Shown here one piece after another: positions 1 through 12,400 of a stretch of 64,000 bases of DNA. Both the position numbers and the translations under genes were made by a program. The notes beneath the pieces are model-generated. The model ran no database searches. It saw only the letters and a program-made list of their open reading frames with translations, and was not told the DNA's origin. The DNA is taken from the NCBI GenBank assembly GCA_914767715.1, contig OU612065.1, positions 29,138,001 to 29,202,000 of the forward strand. Reading direction: 5' to 3'. Source of the DNA: Membranipora membranacea (Eukaryota; Bryozoa; Gymnolaemata; Cheilostomatida; Membraniporidae). How positions within the stretch are numbered: position 1 is the first letter of the stretch; every line of letters starts with the position of its first letter.

Positions 1-353
1 CAGAGATATAGATGCATCGGTGTATTCACAGCTATTATTTGTTGTAATCTTATATACAGAGACTTTTCCTATACACATACAATAACTTTGCTGCTGCCGA
101 GAAATCATAGGAGCAAAATAGGTTATTATTAATTGCCTGACATGGCTCAACCGAGGAATAACAGTCGCTGTTGCTCCTTGGCTGAACGATGAAGCGATTA
201 TTTTCCATATATTTCGGTTTGTTACCTTTTATGTAATTGCCAATTCCAGCAGCGATGTTGAGCATACAACTGATTTTTTTCCTTCCTTGTTTCTTATGTT
301 CACACCTTGCATTCTTGCAGTTTCAGGTATCAACGGAATAAGCCTCAATGTGT

Positions 354-602
354 CTGGGGGGTCTTTCAATTAGAAAGAGTGATCCTTTACTAAAGCAAGT
401 TATCACTATCACATCGCTCAAAATTATCACTCACTTGGTGTTTCAATTAGAGAAAATCACTCCCAAATCACTCACTCAGAATGTATATAGTTCCATCAAG
501 TGACTGAGCGATCTGAAAGCGAGACCCCTAGCAGGTATCGCTCACTCAGTGAGTGAGCGATAATATTGCGATTTTGGCTGTTTCTAATTGAAAGACCCCC
601 CA
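354..602. mobile_element. MITE with perfect 23-bp terminal inverted repeats
   Basis: Positions 354-376 and 580-602 are exact reverse complements. Each arm runs from CTGGGGGGTC at the outer end to AATTAGAAA at the inner end. The 249-bp interior has no coding capacity and is built from short CACTCA/TGAGTG motifs that form further small palindromes. This is the structure of a non-autonomous DNA transposon. A decayed relative lies near 8785-8973. No clear target-site duplication is visible, so the superfamily is not assigned. Confidence 0.8.
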
Positions 603-1849
603 GTATAATCAAATATATCATCGACATCTTGGCCACAACAATGGGTATACAAATGAAGTGCGTGTTATTATCAGGAGTTGCCCACTCACAAGTAACAATT
701 TCACTTCTCCAGTTTGGAATGACCTTGACCAAGTTGTAAAGCCTGCTAGACTAACAAAACAACCAAGCGGCTTTTTGGGGTATGCATGTGCTGCCACTTA
801 ACTATCAATGTAATATATTCCGAGGGATTCTGCTAGGATTTTGCAAGTGAAAAAAACAAGAATGGTGAAAGTGACTTATAAACCTAAAGTAAGTTATTGC
901 AAGCTTGTCAACTGTGCTTCTAGTCCACCCACTGCCACTTCGTAGAAAGAATATTTAGCTTTCAGACCAATGAGTTTACTCCTTAATCAGACGAAGTAGG
1001 CACTATGCTGCTGTGCCTTGCTAGTTCTATCAAATGTTTTATTATTCCTTGCCTTGGACTGGTTCTGTCAGGGAGCAACCTGGTACTCCAGTCCTTGTTT
1101 CTATGTATGTAACATGAGTACTGAGTAGGCTCATGTTTTGTTAGTGCTAGGGTAGCCTGTTTTGACAAAGCTTGTCAAGACAGGCTAGATTTATTTGATT
1201 TTTTAGTTTGTGCAGTGTTGGATGTGCTAGTGCAGCTGTAAAAAATCTTCTTTCTTTTGTTCTTTTTAAAGTGACAGTCCTACTAGGCCATGTTTGGTAT
1301 GGTTTTAAAGATGTCAGGCTGATAAGTCATTAGGGCATATCAAATGAAACAGCCTGTGAACCATAATTGCAGTAAAACTGCTGCAAAGTCTGAAAATTGG
1401 GATCATAGTAATTTATTGCCTCCCCTTGACCACTATGATCCTTGCTAACATAATTGAGAAAAAAATAGTTGCTATTTTCCACAATTTTCATTTTTAATTA
1501 TTTTTATTTGCCCTATGAACTCACAATATTTGATTTACCGGGGCAATATATCCACTTTTCTAATAGGACTGACCCTTTAAGGAAACAACAATATAATGAT
1601 AGTATGAGTTAGCACACATGAAGTTGACTAGGCAACACAGGTGCTTATGGTCACTTATTGCTTCTTTTTTTTTTGGGAACTCTGCAGGTTTTGAAAGCCC
1701 AACATGTGACAAGAAAATTACTTTCACTTATTAGCCAACATGTGTACTCCTTGACTAGAACCAATGATGAAGCCCACTGTGTACGTAACACATAAAATAC
1801 GATATTAGTATTTGAAACGTAGTGTACTACTTGTAGATAATCTACCCTG
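603..1849. other. No gene recognised; AT-rich non-coding sequence
   Basis: Only short chance open frames are present, with no conserved protein motif or convincing splice-bounded exon. The one structured element is the 35-bp hairpin at 1153-1187, listed separately. Confidence 0.6.
1153..1187. repeat. Short hairpin repeat, TAGCCTG family, copy 1
   Basis: A near-perfect palindrome beginning TAGCCTGTTTTGACAA and ending with the complementary TTGTCAAGACAGGCTA, with almost no loop. The same termini recur at 2051-2084, 15960-16010 and 26318-26374, so this is a dispersed family of very small foldback elements and not a chance palindrome. Confidence 0.75.
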
Positions 1850-2048
1850 TGGTCTAGAGTGGTCTAATGGTTGTTGGTACAGACTTCCAATATTTGAGAT
1901 CAATGTTTAATTCCTGGCGCTGGCAGTCATTCTTTATTTGGCTCTGCTGAACGGGACTAAAATAACTGAGGTCAACTGTGTGTAGACCTCCCCCGCTGCC
2001 TCATTGATATTGAGAGTAGCCGGGTTACTGGCAGGTGGGCCCTATGGG
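1850..2048 (+). mobile_element. tRNA-derived SINE-like sequence
   Basis: The head has an A-box-like stretch (TGGTCTAATGG near 1859) and, about 40 bases on, a B-box-like stretch (TGTTTAATTCC near 1904). This is the spacing of an internal RNA polymerase III promoter. A unique-looking body follows, up to a small hairpin repeat at 2051. The cloverleaf is degenerate, so it is a tRNA-derived retroposon and not a tRNA gene. Confidence 0.5.
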
Positions 2049-2050
2049 TA

Positions 2051-2084
2051 TTGCCTGTCTTAACAATCTTGTTAAGACAGGCTA
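2051..2084. repeat. Short hairpin repeat, TAGCCTG family, copy 2
   Basis: Palindrome with arms TTGCCTGTCTTAACAA and TTGTTAAGACAGGCTA separated by about two bases. It shares its outer sequence with the copies at 1153, 15960 and 26318. Confidence 0.75.
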
Positions 2085-2751
2085 GTATGGGTATATGTTG
2101 TAGCTTGTGGTCAATGGGAAAAACAAAACATAACCCTATAACTTCCCCTCACTTTAATGTGAACGAGAATTCCGTAGAATGGTTATAGAACATTCGTTTA
2201 GTATACCACTAATCACTGAAGTTGATGTTGAGCCCCAAATGTGGGTTATGCAAAAATTTACTATACGTAGGCTCAAGAATTCACAAATTCTTATCAAGGT
2301 AGTCTCTGTTTAGCCAGAATCTAAGTTGCTCAACAACTACAGTCAATTAGAGTATCTGTCTAAAATACAGAAGAAATATGACTGACGTGGCAGTTGTGGT
2401 ATTTCAGAAGACATAGTAATAGTAACTTGTGCCCCTGTTTAATTGCGGCAGTGTATTTTTGCTCTACATGCTGAAACCAACCAACTAAATTTAATTTAAT
2501 GTTGAAACAAAGATTGTTGAGCTAGACACTTTCAGCGCTGGCAGAGCAAGTGCTTCATCCTAATGAAAATAGCTAGAAATGTTTATTTGATAGCAATGGT
2601 ATACATTGGTAAACTATTGATAATTAAAACGCTTTCTCGTAACACATGTAATTTTTGCTAGATGCAAACATAGTGTAAATCAGTTTTAACTGAGCATTTC
2701 GTGTGTTCACTAACTACAGAGACATGATAGTAGACAAATATTGGATATGGT

Positions 2752-2820
2752 GGGTGGCTGAGTGGCTAGTCTGCTCAATCACAGTGCAGGTGGTCCAGGT
2801 TCAATTCCCGGTTGAGGCCA
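2752..2820 (+). mobile_element. tRNA-like SINE head
   Basis: A-box TGGCTGAGTGG near 2755 and B-box GGTTCAATTCC near 2801 have the spacing of a Leu/Ser-type tRNA. The acceptor ends do not pair well, so a working tRNA gene is unlikely. It sits directly upstream of the tandem array at 2864-3420, whose units also carry a T-arm-like motif. Confidence 0.55.
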
Positions 2821-2863
2821 AAAAAGAGCGATGGGGTGTATGTGGATAATAATATATTTGTAC

Positions 2864-3420
2864 ATAAGCCACAATTATAACATGCTTGTGATACGCGAGA
2901 GGTCCGAGTTCGAATCCCAATGAAGACAGATTTTTTTTTACATTCATAATATCTTTCACTACATGGTGGTTTATACCACAATTATAACATGTTTGTTGCG
3001 CGAGAGGCCCGAGTTCAAACCCCGATGAAGACAAATTTTGTTTTTTACATTATCATCTCTTTCACTACTTGGTGGTTAATACCACAATAATAAAATAATT
3101 GATGCGCGGGAGGCCCAAGTTCAAGTCACGGTGAAGACAAATTTTTTTATACATTTATAATATCTTTCACTACTTGGTGGTTTATACCATAATTATAACA
3201 TGTTTGTTGCGCTGGAGGCCCGAGTCCAAATCCGGTGAAGACAGATTTTGTTTTTTTACATATCATCTCTTTCACTACTTGGTGGTTTATACCACAATAA
3301 TAACATGTTTGTTGCGCGAGGGGCCCGAGTTCAAATCCCGATGAAAACTGGTTTTTTTTTACATATCATCTCTTTCAATACTTGGTGGTTTGTGCCACAA
3401 TTATAACATGTCTGTTGCGC
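2864..3420 (+). repeat. Tandem array, about 106-bp unit, with tRNA T-arm-like motif in each unit
   Basis: About five and a half head-to-tail units. Each has a segment reading CCACAATTATAACATG, then a GCGCGAG...CCCGAGTTC stretch resembling the T-arm and B-box of a tRNA, then GATGAAGACA, a run of T, and CATCTCTTTCACTACTT. The B-box-like cores start near 2909, 3013, 3119, 3223 and 3329, a spacing of 104 to 106 bases. The units have diverged by point changes and small indels. The array may be an amplified SINE tail. Confidence 0.8.
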
Positions 3421-3485
3421 TATATTCTATGGCTGTACTCACTGAAAATAGTTGAGGGGGGAGTTGTGTCACCTAATAGGTCAAC

Positions 3486-3606
3486 GATACTCAGGTTGTC
3501 TTCCTCATAGGTTGCATGGAAAGGACAGCCATTTTAGTTTGCACTTGTAATGACATCGCCAATTGGCCATCCATCGTAAACTCAATCGACAACCTGAGTG
3601 TCTATC
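3486..3606. repeat. Inverted-repeat element, ACTCAGGTTGTC arms
   Basis: GATACTCAGGTTGTC at 3486-3500 is matched in inverted orientation by GACAACCTGAGTGTCTATC at 3588-3606. The 121-bp span is non-coding and resembles a small foldback element. Only one copy was noticed. Confidence 0.5.
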
Positions 3607-4101
3607 ATCCACACCCCTGAAGTTTTGTGGCATTTATGATCGCGGCATTTCTAGTATTATTTATCATCATCGACCCCTTACATAATAACTGTCATGAGTC
3701 ATAGTGACGTAAAACCTTAGATAGCATTACTGTTACTGTTACTTCATCAGATTTTATGGTAATCAAATTGATGTTGTAGGTGTGTATGACAAGTCAGTCT
3801 AGTTAACCACGATGACAGGTTATATTTGATGGGGAGAGTATTAAACCCCCTTATATCATATCACACAAAAAGTTAGGAGACCAAGCTAAGTTATATTGAG
3901 CTGATATTGACACATTGCTCTTATCTCATTTGGTGCTAGTAACCAACAAGCTAATATAGACCAGAGTACAATCACCAGATGATAAGAGGAGTGAGCTTTG
4001 AGTCTTATATTTAAACTACTTGACTCTATCTTCCTCATTTAGATCAGCTGAAACTGTCAAACTGAACGGCATCGAAGTAGAAACAGCTAAAGAGTGTAAC
4101 G

Positions 4102-6703
4102 ATGGACAAACTGATACTATGTCTATATGCCGTCATCGGAGCATCATGTGCTGCCGACAGTGAGTATTTGTTTCATTTTGAACCAATTACAGTTTGCCAC
4201 AGTCATATTTTTGACTAATACGCTTCATCTAGTCCAGCGAACACAATTCCTAACTAATTGCAACTTCTAAAGAAAGATTAAATTGTAAATCCGGCTGTTT
4301 TTACCGCTTTGGCTACATGACCCAATCAATCATGTTTGGGTGCTCTCGCAGCGTGCATGGGACATCTACAGGACACACATTCCATTCATCAGATGAAGTC
4401 TGCTTCAGTTTGTATGTGGGTAAACAACAAAAAAGTGACTTACAAAATTACCACCAATTTGTTCACTATCAAACACCACCAATCACAGGCAGGCGTTGTC
4501 TGCCTGTGCTTTCTGGCTATGTACAAACAACAAACATTTAAAGTGAGCGACTTCATGATTTCGTTCTGTTTTATAGTTGATCTTAGCACCAAACAATGTG
4601 GCTCCACTGCAACTCTGCCTGACAAATCAGGAACAATTACCATCAGTAATACCGCCGCTGCCACTTGCGACTGGAAACTGGGATTTAATCAACAGTACCG
4701 CATCAAATTAGAATCACAAGTAAGTCTGTATACAATGTAGAAATTCTAACAAACTGGTCGTAGACTATCAAAACCATTGATAACAGATAGAATGTGAGAG
4801 TGTCAAGGTGATAAACCAAATAGACCATGTGGAGCCTATAAAGCACCGGGAATCGATATTGGGTGGAGTAAGCTGCACTTTGTCATCGCCCTTTGAATTG
4901 AGTCCTAATTTTTTCACCCAATTTATACTACAATGAAATAGTGAAGAACATGTCAAAATTATAGCATTTACCCTATACCCAAAAGAATAAAAATTATCAA
5001 TGCTTTAACTTTAGCGACGGCTATGATCATTGACCTCTTCTAGCATTGTGAGTGCTGCCAGAATCTACGGATTAGTCATATCAATATTTTGCCTTTTTCA
5101 ATCAGCAACTGATAAAGAAAAGTGAAGATTTTAATCCTGTAGTGTGTGTTAGATTAAGGATTCTCCTGTTGGAGTATTTTTTATAATCTCAATTTTACTT
5201 TACTTGTAGCTCCTATGCTTGTCCTGTTCTGAAGTTTTGAAGATTAAAGACAGTAGCTTCGCTGTTATCTGGGATGTGGACACTGCTCACCAGTAAGTGA
5301 AGACCTAGGCCAAGTTTGGTCCACTTGCACGCATTCAGAGTTGCTCCCGATCCACTGGTCACGCCACAGGGGGCAACTGTAATGCAGGCAATTGGATTAA
5401 ACTTGATCTACTGTAGACCTGATAAATATTAATCATTTTCGGAACAATGGAGGTGATAACTTGGTTGATGATATCAACACGTTCAAATGTGTAATATATT
5501 TAGCTAGTTACAACATGAAAAGCATAAAATTCAAATACTTCTAAATGTAATAAGTATCAACAAAACCTGACACTATATATTAGGCTACGAACTTTCATGT
5601 TTGATAGAAAAACTTGATTTACTTTTCAGATGTATTTGTGATTGTATGTGGTTGTGTTTTCAACTTGTATGTCGTTGATGGACAATATATTATAATTTGT
5701 CTGGGTTTTCTTGGAGTAAATTGACAGATATTTTGTGAAAATTAACAGGGATAATGGGGGTGCCGCCGGAGAGAAAGTGTGTACAAAGCAGTCACTCTAC
5801 TGTTCTACTGGTGGAACTAAAGAGATAAGAGAAGACAATTCGCCTCTTACTCTCCAATATGAGAAACATGGAACTGAGACTGTGAATATAAAGTTCGCCT
5901 ATGAGCTCTTCGGTAAGTTGCTAGAGAAACTGTGTCAATCACTGATATATATTCATGGATTAGGGGAACATATCTGAGCTTGAGCAAGCATATGGCAATT
6001 AATGTATGATCGCTGGAAAAAATTTCCAAACTTTGATAAGTTCAGCAATGCTACAGCCGACCCCTTGTAAACATTTGTCAAGTAGCTTACCTGAGTTTTT
6101 AAAGGTCGTTACCGGGATGCATTCAATAAATGTCGTTAAAGCTGCCGGAATTTAAGCAAATCACTGACACAAATCTCTATACTGATGAAATTTCTCCGCA
6201 AGTAGCCATACTGTGTATTTTATCACTAATCCATGAACGCATATCCATGGTGCCAATCCTTAGTACCATTTTGAAACGTATTTCACCTTAAGTAGTTTTT
6301 GTCATCAAAGAGCATGTTCCTACTAGATCAAGTTTGGTCCAATTTGCCTGCAATGGGAGTTCATCCCGCTGAAGCTTCCTTCTTTTTTCTTTTGATTAGT
6401 TTTGTTACTGTAAGAGAATCACTTCCTTTGAGATAGGACATCGGACTGAAAACGAATTGTGTATAAGGATATTTCCATCATCACGATCAGTTTTTTTTCC
6501 CGTTTTGTCTCTGAAAGATCAGAAACAAAAGTATATTTATGTATCATTTTATTATTGTAGACAAACCGCCACAAGTTACAGTAGTAGGATCGTCATCTAA
6601 CCCGCAGACCGCATCAGACCACTCAACAACGCCCAGTAGTGCTGGTAAAATAGGCCTTAGTCTGGCTTCTCTCTTGTGTGTCGCTTATCTTTTCATGATT
6701 TAA
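4102..6703 (+). CDS. Secreted single CUB-like domain protein with probable GPI anchor (5 exons)
   Basis: Exons 4102-4159, 4577-4719, 5210-5292, 5749-5912 and 6561-6703 join in frame to 196 residues. Residues 1-18 are a signal peptide (MDKLILCLYAVIGASCAA). The middle follows a CUB outline: a first Cys-Gly, then GTITIS, then CDW, a central cysteine before VLKIKDS, two more cysteines, and a closing strand pair ending KFAYELF. A Ser/Thr-rich linker follows, with a hydrophobic tail ending CVAYLFMI at the stop and a small-residue SSAGK site before it. That arrangement is typical of a GPI-attachment signal. The expected role is an extracellular, surface-tethered binding protein; the ligand is unknown. 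The CUB call rests on pattern and could be a related beta-sandwich. The intron at 5293-5748 carries a MITE. Confidence 0.82.
5301..5420. mobile_element. MITE family CAAGTTTGGTCC, copy 1
   Basis: Lies in an intron of the CUB-like gene. The left end (CCAAGTTTGGTCCACTTGC) and the inverted right end (GCAGGCAATTGGATTAAACT) form imperfect terminal inverted repeats around a non-coding core that includes a GTTGCTCCC/GGGGGCAAC pair. Related full or half copies lie at 6323, 10426, 15098 and 35956. Confidence 0.75.
6323..6360 (+). mobile_element. MITE family CAAGTTTGGTCC, half copy
   Basis: Only the left terminus is present (CTAGATCAAGTTTGGTCCAA then TTTGCCTGCAATGG), in the fourth intron of the CUB-like gene. 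It is the cleanest terminal sequence of the family, and its partner end is missing. Confidence 0.6.
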
Positions 6704-8012
6704 AAATAGCTGCTGTGTTATCACTGAGCATGTGATAAAATATTTATACGCGTGATGTTTTCTTAATTTTTTTTTCTCTGGGACTGCTGAATTACTTGCT
6801 GGTGCTCGCCCATGATCAGTGATCACCATGTTTGAACTCTGGATTATCAGGGTCACCCGCACTATTATACCAAGCTAGTCAATCTCTATTCTAAATGTGT
6901 ATGTGTGCGAATCTAATTACCCAGACTCCAAACCTAGTTGAGGCTAATGACACTCAGTCTGCCAATTGGATATTTTGAGTCTGGGCAATTATACTAAGCG
7001 CAGCAAATTTTGGTGCTTGATTATGTTTTTGTTGCTAACAACTATCAGTCATTTTCACTTCAACTTTAAGGTTGATAAATCTAAAGAGCAAACAGTTCAT
7101 TAAATCAGTGTAGTATTTACTCTTGTTGCAGATAATGTTCTAATTCTGGCAGTTTTTATTTACCTAGTGATATGTTGACTTCCTATTATGAATAAACATT
7201 ACTATCTGGTGCATATTACTTGAGTGGTAATTATCAGCCTCCAACGTCACTGCCGAGGTAAATGTTATTGAATATTTTACAAAAAACACAGGACGGTCAA
7301 GCAAGGATTTCTCTTGAAATCCTTGGGTCAAGTGGGCAATCACTTTGCCCACTTGGCATTAGTAATTCAGTATGAGAACCGCGAAAATAAACTGTAAGGG
7401 CTTAGGCTGAGTGCCCACAAGATTGCTGTCATCATGGGGTGAATGCTGATCATGCCCTATTTTATACTTTTATAAATACAGGTTCTAACTTTATCTTCAA
7501 ACTTCGGTCCTTTCCTCACTCTAAATGGATTATAAGTCTGTTTTGGTCGAAGTCCAAATAACATGGATGAGTATTTTCGTCTCTGTGTGGAGTTGCTTCC
7601 TCTTACTGCACAAGGAAGCAGCTCAAAATGCAAAACAGGACATCGGACTCCAGATTTTATGAGAGACCCAATTGCCATCAACTTGTTGGATACTTTAGTA
7701 AGTGCTTCATGTAGGTTATTATCAAAGTTCCAGAGTTAGGCTAATACTAAACCTGTTGAGATTATGGTTGCTTCCACACTGACTTTTAGCTGACATGTCT
7801 CTTTTATGATAATGATAAATTTGTGACTTACACTGATGACACCTTACTATTTATTGCATTTTCTGTACTGTACGATCTAATTTGTACATTTAATTCTATC
7901 TTGATCGACATATTAAAGTAAACGAAAACAAACAATACACACAGATGGTTGGATTAGAATGTTACCCTTCGGAAAACTGATCATTGTCACATGGTTGTTT
8001 CATGGCTCCGAG

Positions 8013-8040
8013 CAGGGAGGGTGGGATCCCACCCTCCCTG
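8013..8040. repeat. Perfect 28-bp palindrome
   Basis: CAGGGAGGGTGGGA is followed with no spacer by its exact reverse complement. The GC-rich arms contrast with the AT-rich surroundings. A similar but not identical hairpin (CAGGGAGAATGGA arms) occurs at 26877-26915. Confidence 0.85.
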
Positions 8041-8784
8041 GTGGGACAAAGTGCTCAAAGTAGCCAACCATTTGGAGTTTCTCACCCTTGGCAGGTCCAG
8101 TTAGGAAGCTGATTGTGATAACCAGCAATGCAAATGTAAAATCAATGCTGCATTGAACCAGAAAAACGCTAAAAAACTTTTCATAATTTTTGGAGTTGAA
8201 TGTAGCATAGACCTATTGATGTAACAAAAGGTGAGCCTCGAAAAAAAGTATCAATGATTGCTGTCCTTTTCCATTCATAAGTAGATGAGACATTATATTA
8301 GTATTAAAATACTTACATATCAAATCAATTTGACGCACATAAACGCATGAATACAGGCAATTTCTTTCCCATGCAGCAAGTAGTGTGATTTTAGCATGTT
8401 TGTATTAGGGGATATCCTCTCTTTGAGCTAGTGTTTTACTGTTTAATTATAATTAAGCAACTTGAGTTTGGTATATATAGCGCAGCTACTGTAAGAAAAA
8501 AGTTTTCATGGTTATTGAAAAATGGAAAACATATTGCATAATTCTGCTGAGACTTAGCACTTTGTCTGCATAGCTTTATTTTCTTTTGTCATGGCCTTAT
8601 TTGATAAGTTGATTTGATGAATGAATATATATATATTATTTATATGTATATATATTATATATCAAATGGATGAAAACATAGAATATGCTTACAAATAATG
8701 AAAAAAAATTAAAAAATGCATAATTGTTTGGAAGCATGAATGAATGAGCGAATACAAGAAAAAAACATTGTTTTAGCACAAAAC

Positions 8785-8973
8785 AGGCGGCTTCATTCAA
8801 CTAGAAAATGGTAAAGTTGCAACCTGATCGTATTAGTTTGACGAAGGAGACTTCCAAGTGATTTGGGAACAACTGGCCTAATTGCAGAGCAAAGTGATAA
8901 GGGCGATCTGGTTGCATGCAAAGGTCACTTATGGGTAGCGATATTGGCTGTTTTCATCCAAACGACCCCCCAG
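8785..8973. mobile_element. Degenerate relative of the 354-602 MITE
   Basis: The left end (GGCTTCATTCAACTAGAAAA) and right end (TCCAAACGACCCCCCAG) resemble the termini of the 354-602 element. The inner GCGATATTGGCTGTTTTC segment also matches its GCGATTTTGGCTGTTTC segment. The termini are no longer perfect complements, so this looks like an older insertion. Confidence 0.6.
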
Positions 8974-9197
8974 TATCAAGTAGAGTTAATTGCTAAGCAC
9001 GATAAAAAATTGACAAATAGTGTCATACTTTATATGAGAGTTCTGTTCAGCTGTTAGTTTTCTTTAAAAGATTTTAAAGTTTTATCTAGTGGGGAGTGGA
9101 AAAAGAATCCAAGGGAAATATGGCAAGTAACTATAGATATGATAAATATTTGTATATCTATGCAAGTAGGTAAGTTCTATTCAATAGACCATGATAC

Positions 9198-9416
9198 CAT
9201 TCATAGTTTAGAAACAATTTGAGGGGAGGCAAAAATCCGAGGCGAATTCAAAGCATCACCAGGAGGGGTGCTGTAAGTTCCTTCCCAAACATTTTGATGA
9301 AGTCCCAGAAGAGCTGAATATGACATTGAATACTCAATCATAGTGTTTTAGGCCACTGTATTTAGCTTTCTAGGGTAGGCAGTGCCTCCCTGCCTCCCCT
9401 AGAACTAAGGGCCTGC
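9198..9416. mobile_element. Dispersed 220-240 bp element, older copy
   Basis: Shares a long run of similarity with 24851-25089: a GGGGAGGCAAAA segment, then ATCACCAGGAGGGGTG, a TGACAT..GAATA segment, TTAGGCCACT and GCCTCCCC near the end. It lies just downstream of the SLC6 stop codon in transcript orientation and may fall in that gene's 3' untranslated region. Confidence 0.65.
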
Positions 9417-9458
9417 CATTGAAATGCTTATTAATATGTCTATATTAGTGGTTTGTCT

Positions 9459-12400
9459 TTACAGGCCACTTTCATATTGCTTGTTGTGAACTGAAGGTTT
9501 TGATTGTATGTATGCAGAGTTTTCTGCCCCTTCCCCATTCTCAGCAGGTGTATTGTTGGCTCCGTTCATTTCTGGTTGCTCACCGTACCGAACCAAGGAG
9601 GACTGCCATTTATCACTAGGTCTGATCAATCTGCGCAGTCGCTGCAGAAGAGAATATTGGAATAAATATGAATTAATGCTGGAGTATTATTTTGGTGCAT
9701 GCCATGTTGTCACATAGTAGCTAGTCTAAGCTCTGATACCATCAAGATGAAAAAGTTGGCAGAAGGCCCTGCGACACACCAAGATTGATACACTCTATAA
9801 AAAAAAGCTCGCTTATTGGCCTGTTGGATCAAAGTGTCGCTGCCAATGGACGATGAGTGCCTGTTTCAGTTTTTGGCAGCTTGCTGCATACTCAAGTGTA
9901 GGAGGTCCTCTAAGGCCTCACCCCTAGGGTGCATTCTAGTTTTCTAGGATGCATCACACTCACAGGACAAGGATTTCGGCAACTTTCATCCCTCTTTAGG
10001 AGCAGTCCAACCTCTGTTTTGTCATTGACAGGGCTATATCAAAAAATAAAATTTCCCTAACTTATTTTGATAAGTAAAGTTATCTTCTCTTACCTGGAGA
10101 ACTGTCTCCCCACTATCTGGGTAGCACATCATGTCATAAATATAGACCATCACGGCATAGATAGGTATGAGAACGAGTGGAAGGACGGCTACCATCCAGC
10201 CAATCGATTGAGCCCAGCCAGGCAACTCATAACCTCCATACGTCACCTTCCCAGAGTCAATGAAGTTGAAGATAACGATCACCTATATTAGATAAAAAAA
10301 AATCACATCTATGAGTACATCTTTATAAAGTTTCATGTGAAAATTGGGAAGCATCTCCACAAGTGATAAGCCATCCTACCCGGAACCATGCCATCGACAC
10401 CACATGACGAGCAGTAGGGTCAGCTTCGATCAAGTTTGGTCTAGGTTGCCTGCCTCTCCATTCACTCCCAAAAGCTGCAATTAGCTTGAGATAGAGTAGT
10501 TCCAAGTGCAGGCTAATTGGAACAAACTTGATTGAGGGTCGGAGTAAGACCAAGTCAGAGTAATGCCATTTCAACAACTCAACTTGCCCCAAGCGGACAC
10601 ATTTTCTAGCCCCTGACAGTTCCCCGTCTTGTTTTAGGTTTTTCTAACTCATTTAGTCACTAATCAAATCATTGATCTGTATCCCTGTTCACCCTGGTCG
10701 AAATAAAGATTTCCCTTGTCGGTGATTGGAGGAGAGAATTGCTGAATTTATTGGACTAACAGATACTGAGCTTAGAAGATTGTTGCTGTATTAAAGTTGT
10801 CTGTCCGCTCATTCAACGATTAGTCCTTACGGATGAAAAGCCCTGTAGTCTGCTTATTTTGCAATAGTAAGTGCTCATGCGTTGCCGGTGTTTATGGTAG
10901 TAGTTTTCATAGCAGCAACCCCATTTCCATCTTATCATGTTGCTGGGTACATTGGTAATAACGAAATGCTGCACTATCAGCATCAGTCAGTTCAGCGTTT
11001 GAGTATTAAAACAAGGATTTACAAGATATCGTATGACTTACCACAAGAAGTAGTGGTGTTACGAACTGCCAGACAATCTTCCAGTACCAATAGCCGATCT
11101 TATGGAACTTCCATCCCAACATCTCCTGGACATTGTCAAGCAGATTGTCAGCACCTGCAAAATTGAAAATATATATCACATAATGTAAGTTGTTCTAAAC
11201 TTGGTTATGAGCTCGATAGCTTCATTGCAACTGATTTGACATACATGTATATGACTTTAATTCCGACTTTGATAATGTACACAGTCATACTGACTATTGT
11301 GATCTGACTGAGCATGTAGATCACTGATAAACTAGGCTATCATTACCACAAAGAAGTTGTCGTAAGGCTAAGTATGCATCATGCGTGACTTTAATTTGCG
11401 CATTGGAATTTTGGTCTGGGGAAATGGGATGTTCCCTGCATAAACTACTAATCAAATTTAGCTAATAGTGACAGTAGAAGATAACTCTTTCTAACAATTC
11501 CGCACGCATTTGGGAGTGTGCCACCAGAGCAGGTAGCCAATCAGATGGCTTCGGAATTCCAAGACTCAATTTTGCAGAGATCAGCTCATGCCCAGAGCTG
11601 AGCATGCGCAGAATGGTACACAGTAGAAAAAACAAGATGTGCACTTAGCCTAATCTAAGCTTACTTAATCTCCCAGTCAGATAAAGTATATCCGATATAA
11701 CATCGATTGTAATGACCATGATCGTCTCCATAAAATTGCATCATGGGATAGTCTTCATATTTTAGGTTAGGTCTTACTCACCATACACCCATCCATATAC
11801 AAGCACCTCAGCAAAACCAATGAGCACAAGAGACCAACCAGAGAAAAAGTTTATCAGTTCTTCCCAGTAAATTCCAGCCTAAAGTAGATAAGACGTATGG
11901 GTTTAATATCAAATCAGTATATCGATAGCAATAAATGATAATTCTAATGTAAAAGTATCTGCTTGCTACTCAACTCCTCTCCATATACCAGGTTTTATGA
12001 AACATAAAATGTATGATAGTTAGAGTCATCAGGTGTCATCGACAATTCCCTTACATATTATTCTCTTGTTTAAACGATGACAGTTCCTAAGACATGTTTG
12101 AGGTAAATGTATATATTTACTGATCATACTGGCTACTACGTGCTTCAGCTGGCCCTAAGCCAAATGAGATTGATCTCTCACGGAGAGCAGGTGGCAAGTA
12201 CCTGACCAAAAAATACATTACAGTGTGGGACACTTACGTCAGCACTCATGTTGAGTGTGATCAGGAAGAATAAAAAACAGATGATTCCAGACACCAGTGG
12301 TTTCCATTTCACAAGTTTGGGCCGGCTGTCGATAATCGCAGTCATCAGCACCTCTATACCTGCAAACTGAGAATGGATTCAGTTATTATCTCCTCTCTTT

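Larger units (their letters stand above)
6704..9458. other. Intergenic region with scattered hairpins and elements; no gene
   Basis: Lies between the CUB-like gene (+) and the SLC6 3' end (-), so the two genes converge here. Besides the listed elements it contains an inverted repeat at 6914-6994 (CCAGACTC arms), a short hairpin at 7330-7354 (AAGTGGGCAA arms) and an AT dinucleotide tract near 8626-8664. No splice-consistent coding sequence was found. Confidence 0.6.
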
